Positions 8,978-17,555 of a DNA stretch of 64,000 nucleotides are shown in pieces. Position 1 is the first letter of the stretch, and every line of letters starts with the position of its first letter. A model generated the notes under the pieces. It was not told the DNA's origin. It did no database searches and saw only the letters and a list, made by a program, of their open reading frames with translations. Both the position numbers and the translations under genes were made by a program. This stretch comes from Acidobacteriaceae bacterium KBS 146 (lineage in GTDB: Bacteria > Acidobacteriota > Terriglobia > Terriglobales > Acidobacteriaceae): the NCBI GenBank assembly GCA_000688615.1, contig JHVA01000001.1, positions 2,294,001-2,358,000 on the forward strand, read 5' to 3'.

Positions 8978-10144
8978 ATGTCTCAGGATGTATGGAAAAC
9001 AGCACTGGCGCTTTCAGCAGCGATTGTCTCCAGTCAAGCAGGGCTAGCACAGCAGATGACGCAGGCCAAGCAGGATGACGTTGTGAAGATCAACCAGATT
9101 CAGGTAATCGGATCGCACAACAGCTATCACGCCGGATTTGCGCCGAGCGAACGGAAGTATTTGGAGGCGAAGAATCCGAAGGCGCTGCGATCGCTCGATT
9201 ACAGCCATGCTCCCCTGCCTAACCAGTTGGATGGAGGCGTGCGACAGATCGAGATTGATGTGTTCGCCGATGCGAAGGGCGGGCGGTATGCGCATCTCCC
9301 GATTGACGATGCCGCCGTGAAGGCGGGGCTTCCGGCGGATCCGGACTTCGATCCTCAGCATGAGATGGATAAGCCAGGCTTCAAGGTGATGCATGTGCAA
9401 GGTGTCGATGAGCGGAGCACCTGCCATACGTTCGTCAAGTGCCTGACGGTCGTACGCGACTGGTCGAAGCAGCATCCGCAGCATCTCCCGATCTTTATCC
9501 TGGTGGAGACGAAGGAGGATGGGGGCAAACCGAGACCGGGGATGCCCGCGACCGAACCGTTTACCGCTGGCGTCTTCGACGCACTGGATGCGGAGGTTCG
9601 CTCGGTCTTCAAGAGTGGTGAGTACATTACACCGGACGAGGTTCGCGGCCATGCGGCTACGCTGAATGAGGCAATCAGTGCAGGCGGATGGCCTACGCTC
9701 GAGAAAGCTCGCGGCCGTGTGATCTTCCTACTGGATCAACGTAAGGTCGAGACCACGTATACCGAAGGACATGCCTCTTTGAAGGGACGCGTGTTCTTCA
9801 CCAACGCGGAGTCTGGCAAACCGGATGCTGCCTTCACGGAGGAGAACGATGGCTCCAAGGAGACCATCGATGCTCTTGTGAAGCAGGGCTATCTTGTGCG
9901 GACGCGCACGGATGAGGGAACCGAGCAGGCGCGCACGAACGACACGACGCGACGCGATCTTGCACTCTCAACCGGAGCGCAGATGATCAGTACGGATTAT
10001 CCGCCCTCTGAACCATCGCATTGGACTTCGTTTGTCGTGAAGCTCCCGGATGGCCTGGTGGCGCGATGCAATCCGGTCAACAAGCCTGCGGGGTGTGTGG
10101 ATCGGCTGCTAGAGGCTCCGCTGAATACGTCGGCGATGAGGTAA
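8978..10144 (+). CDS. Ca2+-dependent PI-PLC-like phosphodiesterase, secreted
   Basis: A 388-residue protein with a signal peptide (LALSAAIVSSQAGLAQ). Motifs of the phosphatidylinositol-specific phospholipase C1-like TIM-barrel family (PF16670 as I recognise it) are present: QVIGSHNSYHAG near the mature N-terminus with a catalytic-type His, GGVRQIEIDVFAD with acidic metal-binding residues, and KVMHVQGVDERSTCHTF with a second His. FILVETKEDGG supplies another acidic strand end. The family cleaves phosphoinositide or related phosphodiesters outside the cytoplasm; the true substrate here is unknown. ATG 8978 follows GGAAGAGGAG; a start at 8831 would read through the repeat and is rejected. Confidence 0.85.
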   Translation: MSQDVWKTALALSAAIVSSQAGLAQQMTQAKQDDVVKINQIQVIGSHNSYHAGFAPSERKYLEAKNPKALRSLDYSHAPLPNQLDGGVRQIEIDVFADAKGGRYAHLPIDDAAVKAGLPADPDFDPQHEMDKPGFKVMHVQGVDERSTCHTFVKCLTVVRDWSKQHPQHLPIFILVETKEDGGKPRPGMPATEPFTAGVFDALDAEVRSVFKSGEYITPDEVRGHAATLNEAISAGGWPTLEKARGRVIFLLDQRKVETTYTEGHASLKGRVFFTNAESGKPDAAFTEENDGSKETIDALVKQGYLVRTRTDEGTEQARTNDTTRRDLALSTGAQMISTDYPPSEPSHWTSFVVKLPDGLVARCNPVNKPAGCVDRLLEAPLNTSAMR

Positions 10145-10150
10145 CGGGTG

Positions 10151-10206
10151 CGAGCTTCGCTCACACGAGCCCACCTTAGACGCTGCGCGCCGAAGGTGGG
10201 CACCCG
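10151..10206. repeat. Third hairpin repeat of the same general plan
   Basis: CGAGCTTCGCTC is followed by CCCACCTT (10170-10177) and AAGGTGGG (10193-10200) and ends in CACCCG. The order small hairpin, larger hairpin, CACCCG copies the second half of the composite repeats, although the stem bases differ. A further GATTCTTCGCTCGGCTCAGA piece at 10273 resembles their first half. Confidence 0.55.
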
Positions 10207-10339
10207 ATTCTGATGCCGTACTGGTGTCCACGACGGGTACTTGCATCGTTGCCGATTCGAGCAAAATACGGGGATTCTTCGCTCGGCTCAGAATGACGAA
10301 GGGATATTGTTGATCCGAGAATGGTGAAACATGTAATTG

Positions 10340-10372
10340 CTGGCTGGGGCTTAGCGCTCCAGCCAGTTTTTT
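10340..10372 (+). terminator. Intrinsic terminator between convergent genes
   Basis: CTGGCTGG (10340-10347) pairs with CCAGCCAG (10359-10366), followed by six T on the plus strand. It serves the PI-PLC-like gene and overlaps the 3' end of the convergent response regulator gene. Confidence 0.8.
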
Positions 10373-11103
10373 ATGCGCGAACGATAGGTGCGGCTCATGG
10401 GGATCTTCTGACCGTTGAGAAGATGAACACCGTACTCTCCGTCGATCTCAGGACGCACTTCTTTCACGTATTGAAGATTGACGATGGAAGATCGATGGAC
10501 CCGAAGAAAGACGTTGGGATCGAGCTTTTCTTCAAGGTGGGTCATGGTTTCGCGCAGGAGGTGTGTCTCTGACTGCGTGCAGATGCGCACGTAGTTCTCT
10601 TCCGCTCCGATCCAACATATCTCTGAGACAGGAAGGAAGAGAATCCTCCCCTTCGACTTGAAGACGATGCGTGTCGTGTACGGAGTTCCATTCGGGCTTT
10701 TGGGATTGACCGCCTGCGGATTCTGACGGGACGCTTTAATGTGGTCAACAGCGCGTTGGGTTGCGGAGCGAAAGCGCTCGAGCGTAAAGGGCTTGAGAAG
10801 ATAGTCGACTGCGTGAATCTCAAACGCGCGTAGAGCGTACCGATCGTATGCCGTCGTAAAGATGATGCTGGGCATCACGGGAGCGCCTGCGACAGAAAGT
10901 TCACCGACGACATCGAATCCATCCATGTCGGGCATACGAACATCAAGAAAGAGAAGCTCGGGCTTCGTGGCACGAACCAAGGCAATGGTCTCGCTCGCAC
11001 TTGCACCTTCCCCTACTACATCGATCTCGGGAAATTCACGGAGCAACTGCCGAAGTTTTTGCCGTGCCAGGACTTCATCGTCTGCGAGGACTGCCTGAAT
11101 CAT
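10351..11103 (-). CDS. LytTR-family response regulator
   Basis: About 250 residues: a receiver domain with acidic pocket D8/D9 and phospho-acceptor D54 (LFLDVRMPDMDG), then a C-terminal LytTR DNA-binding domain (EICWIGAEENYVRICT, FLRVHRSSIVNLQYV). Such proteins bind pairs of direct repeats and are activated by LytS-type kinases. Start ATG 11103 overlaps the stop of the kinase gene (TGATG), showing translational coupling; GTG at 11106 is less likely. The target genes cannot be told from the window. Confidence 0.95.
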   Translation of the reverse strand: MIQAVLADDEVLARQKLRQLLREFPEIDVVGEGASASETIALVRATKPELLFLDVRMPDMDGFDVVGELSVAGAPVMPSIIFTTAYDRYALRAFEIHAVDYLLKPFTLERFRSATQRAVDHIKASRQNPQAVNPKSPNGTPYTTRIVFKSKGRILFLPVSEICWIGAEENYVRICTQSETHLLRETMTHLEEKLDPNVFLRVHRSSIVNLQYVKEVRPEIDGEYGVHLLNGQKIPMSRTYRSRIKNWLER

Positions 11104-12206
11104 CACGCACCGTATCCTGTCGTTTGTTCTATTATTGGATGCTCGGAAAAGCGGAGAGGGAGCGTGATGACAACCTGCACTAAGTTGCCTTCAAGCTCGG
11201 AGATAGAAAAGGATTGATCGTCGCCATAGTGCATGCGGAGGCGATCCTGAACATTGGCAAGACCTACACCGTTGCCGGAGCTCTTTTGTGAGGTCATCTG
11301 CAGTCCCCTACCGGTATTGGTAACGCTGAGATGGAGTACGGAGCCTTCCGACGAAGCATCGATCGAAAGCACACCATTTGAGCTAAGCCGCGAAAGGCCA
11401 TGGGCATAGGCGTTTTCGACGATCGGCTGCAGGATCATCGTAGGCACAATCGCATCGTGAACGTGAGGATCAATGCTCATCTGCTGCTGCACTCGACCGG
11501 CAAATCGGCGATCCTGCATAGCCAAATACATTTCGATGAACTCCATTTCGTCACTCAATGGGATGAACTGCGCTTCCCCACGATGCAACGTTATACGGAG
11601 AAGACGGCTGAGTTGTTCCAACATCAGGTCAGCAGCAGCGATATCGGTGCGCATGAGGCTGGAGATACCGTTCATCGTGTTGAAAAGAAAGTGCGGATTG
11701 AGCTGCATGCGCAATGCGCGCATTTGTGCCTGTACCAGTTGCGATTGCAATTGAGAGGCTACGCGCTCTTTTTCACGATAACTCTGGTAATAGCCAATTC
11801 CTCGAAACAGAAAGAACGCAGACCAGAAGAGCACGAGGGAATCGATCAGCTCAGCGTCCAGATGAAACGACAGGCGTTGCCAAAACATCATCGGTGGCAT
11901 ACCCATCGGTAGCTGGGGAAAGAGTACGACCCAGATCATCTCTTCAACCACGCAGAGCAGAATGCTGAGCGGGAAGAAGACAAGCAGCATGGTCTTGAGG
12001 TTTGCGGTGTAAATCTTTGACCTTAGAGTCCACCAGATAATCCAGCAGAGGACTCCCCAGAGAAAGTATTGTGCTCCCCATGCCTCAAGCAGCAATGCAA
12101 GCGTTACGTGCTTCTCGTTCCAAAAACGCAGACGACTATTCCACTCCTGCAGCGCAAAGAGAAAGCCCAGCGACGTAGCCCCCGAGATAAAGATAAGGGG
12201 ATGCAT
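11103..12206 (-). CDS. LytS/YehU-type sensor histidine kinase
   Basis: A 367-residue membrane kinase with four or so hydrophobic segments in the first 150 residues, then a coiled segment and a His_kinase domain whose phospho-accepting His is in MQLNPHFLFNTMNGI. The ATPase part shows QPIVENAYAHGL (N-box), TNTGRGL and GVGLANVQDRL. It pairs with the LytTR regulator, whose start overlaps its stop. ATG 12206 is the only usual start in frame after an amber codon at 12270-12272. The 21 codons between amber and ATG read like normal protein (TLIFERWKNEIHQPIW), so the natural N-terminus may be altered. Confidence 0.92.
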   Translation of the reverse strand: MHPLIFISGATSLGFLFALQEWNSRLRFWNEKHVTLALLLEAWGAQYFLWGVLCWIIWWTLRSKIYTANLKTMLLVFFPLSILLCVVEEMIWVVLFPQLPMGMPPMMFWQRLSFHLDAELIDSLVLFWSAFFLFRGIGYYQSYREKERVASQLQSQLVQAQMRALRMQLNPHFLFNTMNGISSLMRTDIAAADLMLEQLSRLLRITLHRGEAQFIPLSDEMEFIEMYLAMQDRRFAGRVQQQMSIDPHVHDAIVPTMILQPIVENAYAHGLSRLSSNGVLSIDASSEGSVLHLSVTNTGRGLQMTSQKSSGNGVGLANVQDRLRMHYGDDQSFSISELEGNLVQVVITLPLRFSEHPIIEQTTGYGA

Positions 12207-12269
12207 CCAGATGGGCTGGTGGATCTCGTTCTTCCAGCGTTCGAAGATCAGGGTGGTGTCCTCGGCTTT

Positions 12270-12410
12270 CTATTGAACGCTCATCGAGGCATCCTGGGGG
12301 CATGGGGTGCAGGCTGAACTATCTTTTGTGACCAGGTGGCTGGCAGGAGCATAGGTCACGGCAGCGAAGAGCACTAATGAAATAAGGATGGGACATTTGG
12401 TTAAGCGCAT
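12270..12410 (-). CDS. 46-residue secreted Cys-containing peptide
   Basis: ATG at 12410 is preceded by CAGGAGGA with a 10-base spacer, so translation is very likely. The peptide begins MRLTKCPILISLVLFAAVTY, a typical signal sequence, and leaves a mature tail with a CTPC motif and ending MSVQ before TAG. It lies directly upstream of the LytS-type kinase gene, in the same reading frame, and is probably co-transcribed. It could be a signal for that kinase, or the start of the kinase gene could have been displaced by the TAG. I recognise no family. Confidence 0.6.
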   Translation of the reverse strand: MRLTKCPILISLVLFAAVTYAPASHLVTKDSSACTPCPQDASMSVQ

Positions 12411-12678
12411 CGCAAAGAATCCTCCTGAAGGAAGGGTGCGTTAATCTCCTGGAACAGGACTTCAAACTTGGAAAGCCCTCCTGGATGCAAGCTGGATGCG
12501 AGCAGGAATTTTCGGCTCGATATTCCGTAGACGAGGAGGGCGCGATTCCGTGATCCACGGAGCAACGTGCCTTGATCAGGTTAAATTGTCACTGCATCCT
12601 CGGACCTGTCGCTGGTCACAAATCCGGGGTCTTTACCAAGACAATTGGTCAGACAACCTGCAGCATGATCCGCAAGAC

Positions 12679-13857
12679 CTACGAGCCAGCGGACGTTTTT
12701 GAGGGAATGCTCGTGCCACGTCCGGTCAATTGCCGCATGAGGTCGACTTCTCGCTGACGGTACGGCGTACCGTCATGACGAAACACTTCGTGAAACCAGA
12801 TGATCGGCTGGGAGAGAACGTAGGGATGCTGCCAGGAATCCCATGGGAGATAGGTCTGCGTCTTTCCCGCCACCAGCCCCCAATTGATAGCGGCGACGTT
12901 AAGCTGCTTCGCCAGAGGAAGGATCGTGTCGAAGGTACTACCATTTCCGCGAGCCATGTACTCGGTACAGAGAATGGGCCGATGGAGGGGTTGAAGAGAG
13001 CGGACTCGGGCCTCGAACTCCTCGGGCCAGCCGTAGTTATGGAAGGTGACGATGTCGCTTTCGGCGAGCTGAATTCTGGTAACTGCGCTCTCCTGAGCCG
13101 GATCGCTCCAGTTGCCGTTCCAGACGCCGCTGGTAAGGGGCTGCGTGGGATAAGCGGAGCGAGCCCAGGCAAATGCTTTTGGAAGCATCGCGGCAACTAG
13201 CTCAACCTTGTTTTTAGGCTCATCGAACCGATTTCCATTGGTGTTGTCGGGCTCGTTCCAGATGTCCCAGGCGAGAACGCGATCATCCTTGGCGAAGGCG
13301 GAGACGACACCAACGACATACTCTTTCAACTTCGGCTCATAGGCAGGATCGGAGAGCTCTGCGCCGCCTGGACTCTGAACCCAGCCAGAGTTATGCACGC
13401 CGGGGATGGGCGGGTGTTGCGGGCCGAGATGGGGGTTGGATTCCCAGCAAGAGTCGAATAGAACGAGTATTGGCCGAATATGATGCCGGGCTGCGATGGT
13501 GAGGAAACTATCGAGTCGCCGGACAAAGCCTTTGGGATCCTGTTGCCAGAGCTGATCCTGCAGGAAGACACGCATCGTATTCATGCCGATGGATTCGGCC
13601 AATCCGAGCTCACGGTCGTTGATTGCCGGATCGAATGTCGCAGCCTGAAACATCTCGAACTGGTTGATGGCGTCGGAGGGGACGTAATTCGCGCCTACAA
13701 GCCATGGCTGACGAGCGTACCAGGAATTGGCTGCTTCTTCCGTCCAGCGTGCAGATGAAGAAGGGGCCTGCGCAAAAAGAGCTGGGCCTGCGAGGAGGGC
13801 AAGGGCGAACAGAACGGAGCGGATTGACATCTGCGCCATGATACCCGAAGGCGTCAT
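12679..13857 (-). CDS. Secreted clan GH-A glycoside hydrolase (GH5-like)
   Basis: 392 residues with a signal peptide (SVLFALALLAGPALFAQ). The TIM-barrel shows the conserved Asn-Glu of clan GH-A in AWDIWNEPDNTNGN (acid/base Glu) and a second Glu in PILCTEYMARGNGS (nucleophile). The family is usually annotated as cellulase-like or 1,4-beta-xylanase, but the substrate cannot be fixed from sequence. ATGs at 13857, 13839 and 13830 are all in frame and none has a clear ribosome binding site. It is transcribed toward the kinase operon and separated from it by 268 bases. Confidence 0.85.
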   Translation of the reverse strand: MTPSGIMAQMSIRSVLFALALLAGPALFAQAPSSSARWTEEAANSWYARQPWLVGANYVPSDAINQFEMFQAATFDPAINDRELGLAESIGMNTMRVFLQDQLWQQDPKGFVRRLDSFLTIAARHHIRPILVLFDSCWESNPHLGPQHPPIPGVHNSGWVQSPGGAELSDPAYEPKLKEYVVGVVSAFAKDDRVLAWDIWNEPDNTNGNRFDEPKNKVELVAAMLPKAFAWARSAYPTQPLTSGVWNGNWSDPAQESAVTRIQLAESDIVTFHNYGWPEEFEARVRSLQPLHRPILCTEYMARGNGSTFDTILPLAKQLNVAAINWGLVAGKTQTYLPWDSWQHPYVLSQPIIWFHEVFRHDGTPYRQREVDLMRQLTGRGTSIPSKTSAGS

Positions 13858-14112
13858 TTACCGGAGCTTTGGAGTCAGAGAAGCTTAGATGCGAGATGTG
13901 CAACTGGTTGCAGCATCCCCTGTCCATGAACAGAACAAAGCACTATGCGAGAGACAAACGGAATGGAATTATCTGAGAACCGCATGGCTGAAAGAACACC
14001 TTCTTCAGCTACTGAAAGACCTTCTTGTTTAAAAAGCAAGCATCTCAGAAAAGGATAGAAAGTCCGGACGCAGACCCGAACGGATGGCAGCGGCGGAAAG
14101 GACGATGACACG

Positions 14113-15174
14113 ATGAAGAAATGGAAGCAATCGATTGTTTTTTTGGGCGTGCTGTTATCTCTGAGCGTGACGTGCCCGGGACAGAGCTCCAAGGGGGTAG
14201 GTGGGAAGCTGAAGGCCTACTTTGTTGATGTGGAGGGGGGCCAAGCCACGCTTTTTGTAACTCCTGCAGGACAGTCTCTGCTCGTGGATACGGGCTGGGG
14301 TGGGAATGAGGGGCGGGATACAGAACGAATCGAAGCCGCGATGAAAGATGCGGGCCTCAGCAAGATCGACTATGTCTTGATTACGCATTATCACGAAGAC
14401 CATGTGGGCGGAGTGATTTCCCTGCTGGAGAAGGTTCCGGTAGGGGCCTTTATTGACCACGGACCGAACCGTGAAGACGATCCGGCGGGGGAGCAGCGAT
14501 ATTCGGCTTACGAAAAAGTAGCCGCACAGAAGGGCGTGAAGCGGATCCTGGCAAGGCCGGGCGATGTGCTCCCTATTGTGGGGATGAAGGCGGTTGTGGT
14601 GAGTTCAGATGGAAATCTGATTCGGCATCCGCTTGAGAGTGGCGCCACGACCAATCCATTTTGCAAGGGCGGAGAAAGCCGGCCCGCCGACGCCACTGAG
14701 AATGCCCGGTCCGTGGGGATTGAGATCACTTTCGGCAAGCTGAAGATGCTGGATCTTGGAGACCTGACCTGGGACAAGGAGATGGAACTTGTGTGCCCGG
14801 TCAATAAGCTGGGCAAGGTGGACGTCTATATTGTCTCGCACCATGGATGGAACCATAGCTCCAGCCCGGCTTTAGTTAATGCCATTGGTGCGCGGGTAGC
14901 CATCATGGACAACGGGGCCAAAAAAGGGGGATCGACTTCTGTCCTCGATACCATTGCCGATGCGCCTGGGATGGAGACCATGTGGCAGCTCCACTTTTCC
15001 GAGGAAGGGGGTCCTGAACACAATGCAGAGGAGGAGTACCTCGCAAATCTCCAGGGAGGTGAGGATGGCCATTTCCTGGAACTGACGAGCATGGGGGATG
15101 GGAGTTTCGACGTCCTAAATTCACGAACCGGGGAAACGAAGCACTACGAGGGGGCCGCTTCTGCCATTCATTAG
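14113..15174 (+). CDS. Secreted metallo-beta-lactamase-fold hydrolase, ComEC-like
   Basis: 353 residues with a signal peptide (IVFLGVLLSLSVTCPGQ). The fold begins with KAYFVDVEGGQATLFVTP and SLLVDTGWG, then the metal motif THYHEDHVGG and a late SHHGWNHSS, as in the hydrolase domain of ComEC/Rec2-type proteins. Here it is free and exported, so it acts in the periplasm or outside. The substrate is unknown. A paralogue with the same layout is at 58870-59937. The next gene is an IclR regulator on the same strand. Confidence 0.88.
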   Translation: MKKWKQSIVFLGVLLSLSVTCPGQSSKGVGGKLKAYFVDVEGGQATLFVTPAGQSLLVDTGWGGNEGRDTERIEAAMKDAGLSKIDYVLITHYHEDHVGGVISLLEKVPVGAFIDHGPNREDDPAGEQRYSAYEKVAAQKGVKRILARPGDVLPIVGMKAVVVSSDGNLIRHPLESGATTNPFCKGGESRPADATENARSVGIEITFGKLKMLDLGDLTWDKEMELVCPVNKLGKVDVYIVSHHGWNHSSSPALVNAIGARVAIMDNGAKKGGSTSVLDTIADAPGMETMWQLHFSEEGGPEHNAEEEYLANLQGGEDGHFLELTSMGDGSFDVLNSRTGETKHYEGAASAIH

Positions 15175-15249
15175 GCTGCGAAGGGCGTCCTGTTTCGTGC
15201 AGAACAAAAAGTTTCGACACGCTGAAGTGCTTTTGTTACCTTGTGTGAG

Positions 15250-16104
15250 ATGCGATCTGGGGCACCTCGAACTGTGACAACAAAACCACAGGGTAAACGT
15301 TATTACCCAACGCCAGCCCTCGAGAAGGGATTGGATATCCTCGAGTTATTCGCGGGCACGCCTGAGGGCATGACCGTAAGTGAGGTGGCGCGCCGTCTCA
15401 ATCGCACTATGTCGGAGATCTTCCGCATGCTGCTCTGCCTGGAGCATCGCGGCTATCTGGCTCAATCTGCAAACAAAGACCGGTACCACCTGACACTTCG
15501 GCTGTTTCGGCTGGGGCAGGAACACCCACCGACTAAAAGAATGGTGATGGAAGCGACGCCGGTGATGCACTGGGTGGCGAATCAGTTAAGACAGTCGTGC
15601 CATCTGGGGGTGCTTGATGGAGGTCATGTGGTGATTCTGGCGCAGGTCGACTCGCCGGAATCCACGGGATTTTACGTCAAGGTGGGATCGAAAGTAGACC
15701 TGATGCATGCTGCAACCGGCCATGTGATCCTGGCGCATCAGACCAAGGATTCCTGCGAGCAGGCGATTCAGGAATGGATGCGGGAGACGGATAAGAAAAA
15801 GCCCGTCGATCTGGAGGAACACCTGGAGAAGATTCGCGCTCGCGGGTATGAGCGACGCTCCAGCTACGAGGTCACCGGGGTGATGAATATCAGTTTTCCG
15901 GTCCTTAACTCACAGGGTAATGCAATCGCGGGCCTGACTGTGCCTTATGTGAAACGCATCGAGGACACGATTGGCGTAAGCGAAGTGGTTGAGGGATTGC
16001 GGAAGGCCAGCAAGCTGATCTCTGAAGCGATGGGAGCACTTCCGGAAGAAAGCGCTGCGACCAAGGCCGAATCGACTCCCCAAAAAGCACGAACGAAAAA
16101 ATAG
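15250..16104 (+). CDS. IclR-family transcriptional regulator
   Basis: About 284 residues. The N-terminal winged helix-turn-helix (ALEKGLDILELFAGTPEG, MTVSEVARRLNRTMSEIFRM) is followed by the IclR effector domain (GHVVILAQVDSPESTGFYVK, MHAATGHVILA, RARGYERRSSYEVTGVMNIS). ATG 15250 is taken over the TTG at 15241. It follows the secreted metallo-beta-lactamase-fold gene by 75 bases and may control it. The tail after residue 265 is rich in Ala, Glu and Lys and looks disordered. Confidence 0.95.
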   Translation: MRSGAPRTVTTKPQGKRYYPTPALEKGLDILELFAGTPEGMTVSEVARRLNRTMSEIFRMLLCLEHRGYLAQSANKDRYHLTLRLFRLGQEHPPTKRMVMEATPVMHWVANQLRQSCHLGVLDGGHVVILAQVDSPESTGFYVKVGSKVDLMHAATGHVILAHQTKDSCEQAIQEWMRETDKKKPVDLEEHLEKIRARGYERRSSYEVTGVMNISFPVLNSQGNAIAGLTVPYVKRIEDTIGVSEVVEGLRKASKLISEAMGALPEESAATKAESTPQKARTKK

Positions 16105-16133
16105 CTTCCTCCATAATCAGGTCTCAGCCTTCT

Positions 16134-16165
16134 GAATGTGGTGTCCGTTTCTGGACACCACATTC
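16134..16165. promoter_or_regulatory. Palindrome, probable activator site (or hairpin) upstream of efflux operon
   Basis: A perfect 13-base inverted repeat: GAATGTGGTGTCC (16134-16146), loop GTTTCT, GGACACCACATTC (16153-16165). A further CGGACAC half-site follows within 15 bases. The T-run needed for a terminator is weak. The site lies about 90-120 bases before the predicted sigma-54 start point, the normal distance for an enhancer-binding protein, and the operon encodes one. Confidence 0.6.
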
Positions 16166-16226
16166 GGTTTACGGACACTCCCTGAAAATCGCCCTCCGCT
16201 AAATCGTTGAAAAGGAGTGATATAAG

Positions 16227-16242
16227 TTGGCACTCCGCATGC
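16227..16242 (+). promoter_or_regulatory. Sigma-54 promoter of the efflux operon
   Basis: TTGGCACTCCGCATGC has GG at 16229-16230 and GC at 16241-16242 with exactly ten bases between, as required for the -24/-12 elements. The predicted start point near 16254 leaves only about five bases before the first ATG, so the first message may be almost leaderless. Confidence 0.72.
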
Positions 16243-16258
16243 GAATGATATTCATGTC

Positions 16259-17518
16259 ATGGATATCCAGAGACCAGATATCAAACGCAAGAAGGTTCGT
16301 CGGCAATGGATTGTCGGCGCAGTTGGCGTAGCCGTCCTCGGGCTGGCGGCAGTGTTTGTTTCGAAGCTAAAGCCGGCAGCTCCGACCGTCGATCGAGCGG
16401 CAGTGTGGACTGATACGGTGAAACAGGGGCCCCTCCTGCGCCAGGTTCGCGGGCCAGGCTCGCTGGTCCCTCGCGAAGACCGAATCCGGCTGATCCCGGC
16501 GGAGACGGAGGCGACGGTAGTTCGGATTCGCGTGCTTCCCGGCGCAAAGGTGGAACCAAATACCGTCCTGATGGACCTCGTCGACCCGACGGTGCAGCAG
16601 GAGCTGCTGGATGCTCAGCTACAGCTGAAGGCAGCCCAGACCGACTTGACCAACATCAGGGCGAAGCTTGACAGCGATCTGATGACCCAAAAAGCCGGGG
16701 CCGCGACAGTTCGAGCTGACTATAACCAGGCGAAGCTGCAGGCCCAGACCGATAAGTCGCTGTATGACCTTGGGGTTATCAGCGGATTAACGTACAACGC
16801 CTCCAAGGGCAAGGCGGATGAGCTGACCACGCGCGATTCGATTGAAAAAGAACGGCTGACGGTCAACGAGAAAGCGATTGCAACCCAGGTCGCCGTGCAG
16901 CAGACCAAGGTTGCACAAGCAGAGGCGCTGCTGGCGCTGAAGCAAAAGCAGCAGGACGCATTGAGCGTAAAGGCAGGGATCAGTGGCGTATTAGTGGATC
17001 TGCCACATCAGCTGGGAGAACATGTAGCACCCGGGACAACGCTGGCTAAGGTCGTACAGACAGACCAATTGAAGGCCAGCTTAAAGATTGCCGAGACGCA
17101 GGCGCGCGATATCCAAATCGGTCAGCCGGCGGAGATTGACACCCATAACGGCGTGATTCAGGGCAAGGTGACGCGGACGGACCCGGCAGTCGTGAACGGA
17201 ACCGTGACTGTTGACGTAGAACTGGAAGGCACTTTGCCGCAGGGAGCACGGCCCGATCTGAGTGTAGACGGGACGATCGACCTGGATCGCATGGCAAACG
17301 TGCTTTATGTTGGCAGGCCGGCGTTCGGCAATGAGAACAGTACCATCACTCTCTTCAAGCTGAGCCCGGATGGCAAGACAGCTGTAAGAGTTTCGGTGAA
17401 GGTTGGCAAGGCCTCGGTCAATGCAATTCAGGTTATTGAGGGACTGCAGGCCGGGGACACAGTCATTCTGTCGGACATGAGTCGATGGGATAACACGGAC
17501 AGGATTCGCCTGGAATAA
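16259..17518 (+). CDS. HlyD/MacA-type periplasmic adaptor of efflux system
   Basis: 419 residues: one N-terminal membrane anchor (WIVGAVGVAVLGLAAVFVSK), barrel-sandwich hybrid halves around a long coiled-coil hairpin (about residues 115-245) and a C-terminal beta-barrel and membrane-proximal part. It would link the inner-membrane ABC transporter to the outer-membrane TolC-like channel encoded in the same operon. The first gene behind the sigma-54 promoter. No close ribosome binding site precedes ATG 16259, in keeping with a short leader. Confidence 0.92.
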   Translation: MDIQRPDIKRKKVRRQWIVGAVGVAVLGLAAVFVSKLKPAAPTVDRAAVWTDTVKQGPLLRQVRGPGSLVPREDRIRLIPAETEATVVRIRVLPGAKVEPNTVLMDLVDPTVQQELLDAQLQLKAAQTDLTNIRAKLDSDLMTQKAGAATVRADYNQAKLQAQTDKSLYDLGVISGLTYNASKGKADELTTRDSIEKERLTVNEKAIATQVAVQQTKVAQAEALLALKQKQQDALSVKAGISGVLVDLPHQLGEHVAPGTTLAKVVQTDQLKASLKIAETQARDIQIGQPAEIDTHNGVIQGKVTRTDPAVVNGTVTVDVELEGTLPQGARPDLSVDGTIDLDRMANVLYVGRPAFGNENSTITLFKLSPDGKTAVRVSVKVGKASVNAIQVIEGLQAGDTVILSDMSRWDNTDRIRLE

Positions 17519-17555
17519 GTAAGGCACGTACAGCGGGAAAAAAAGGAGAGAGCGA

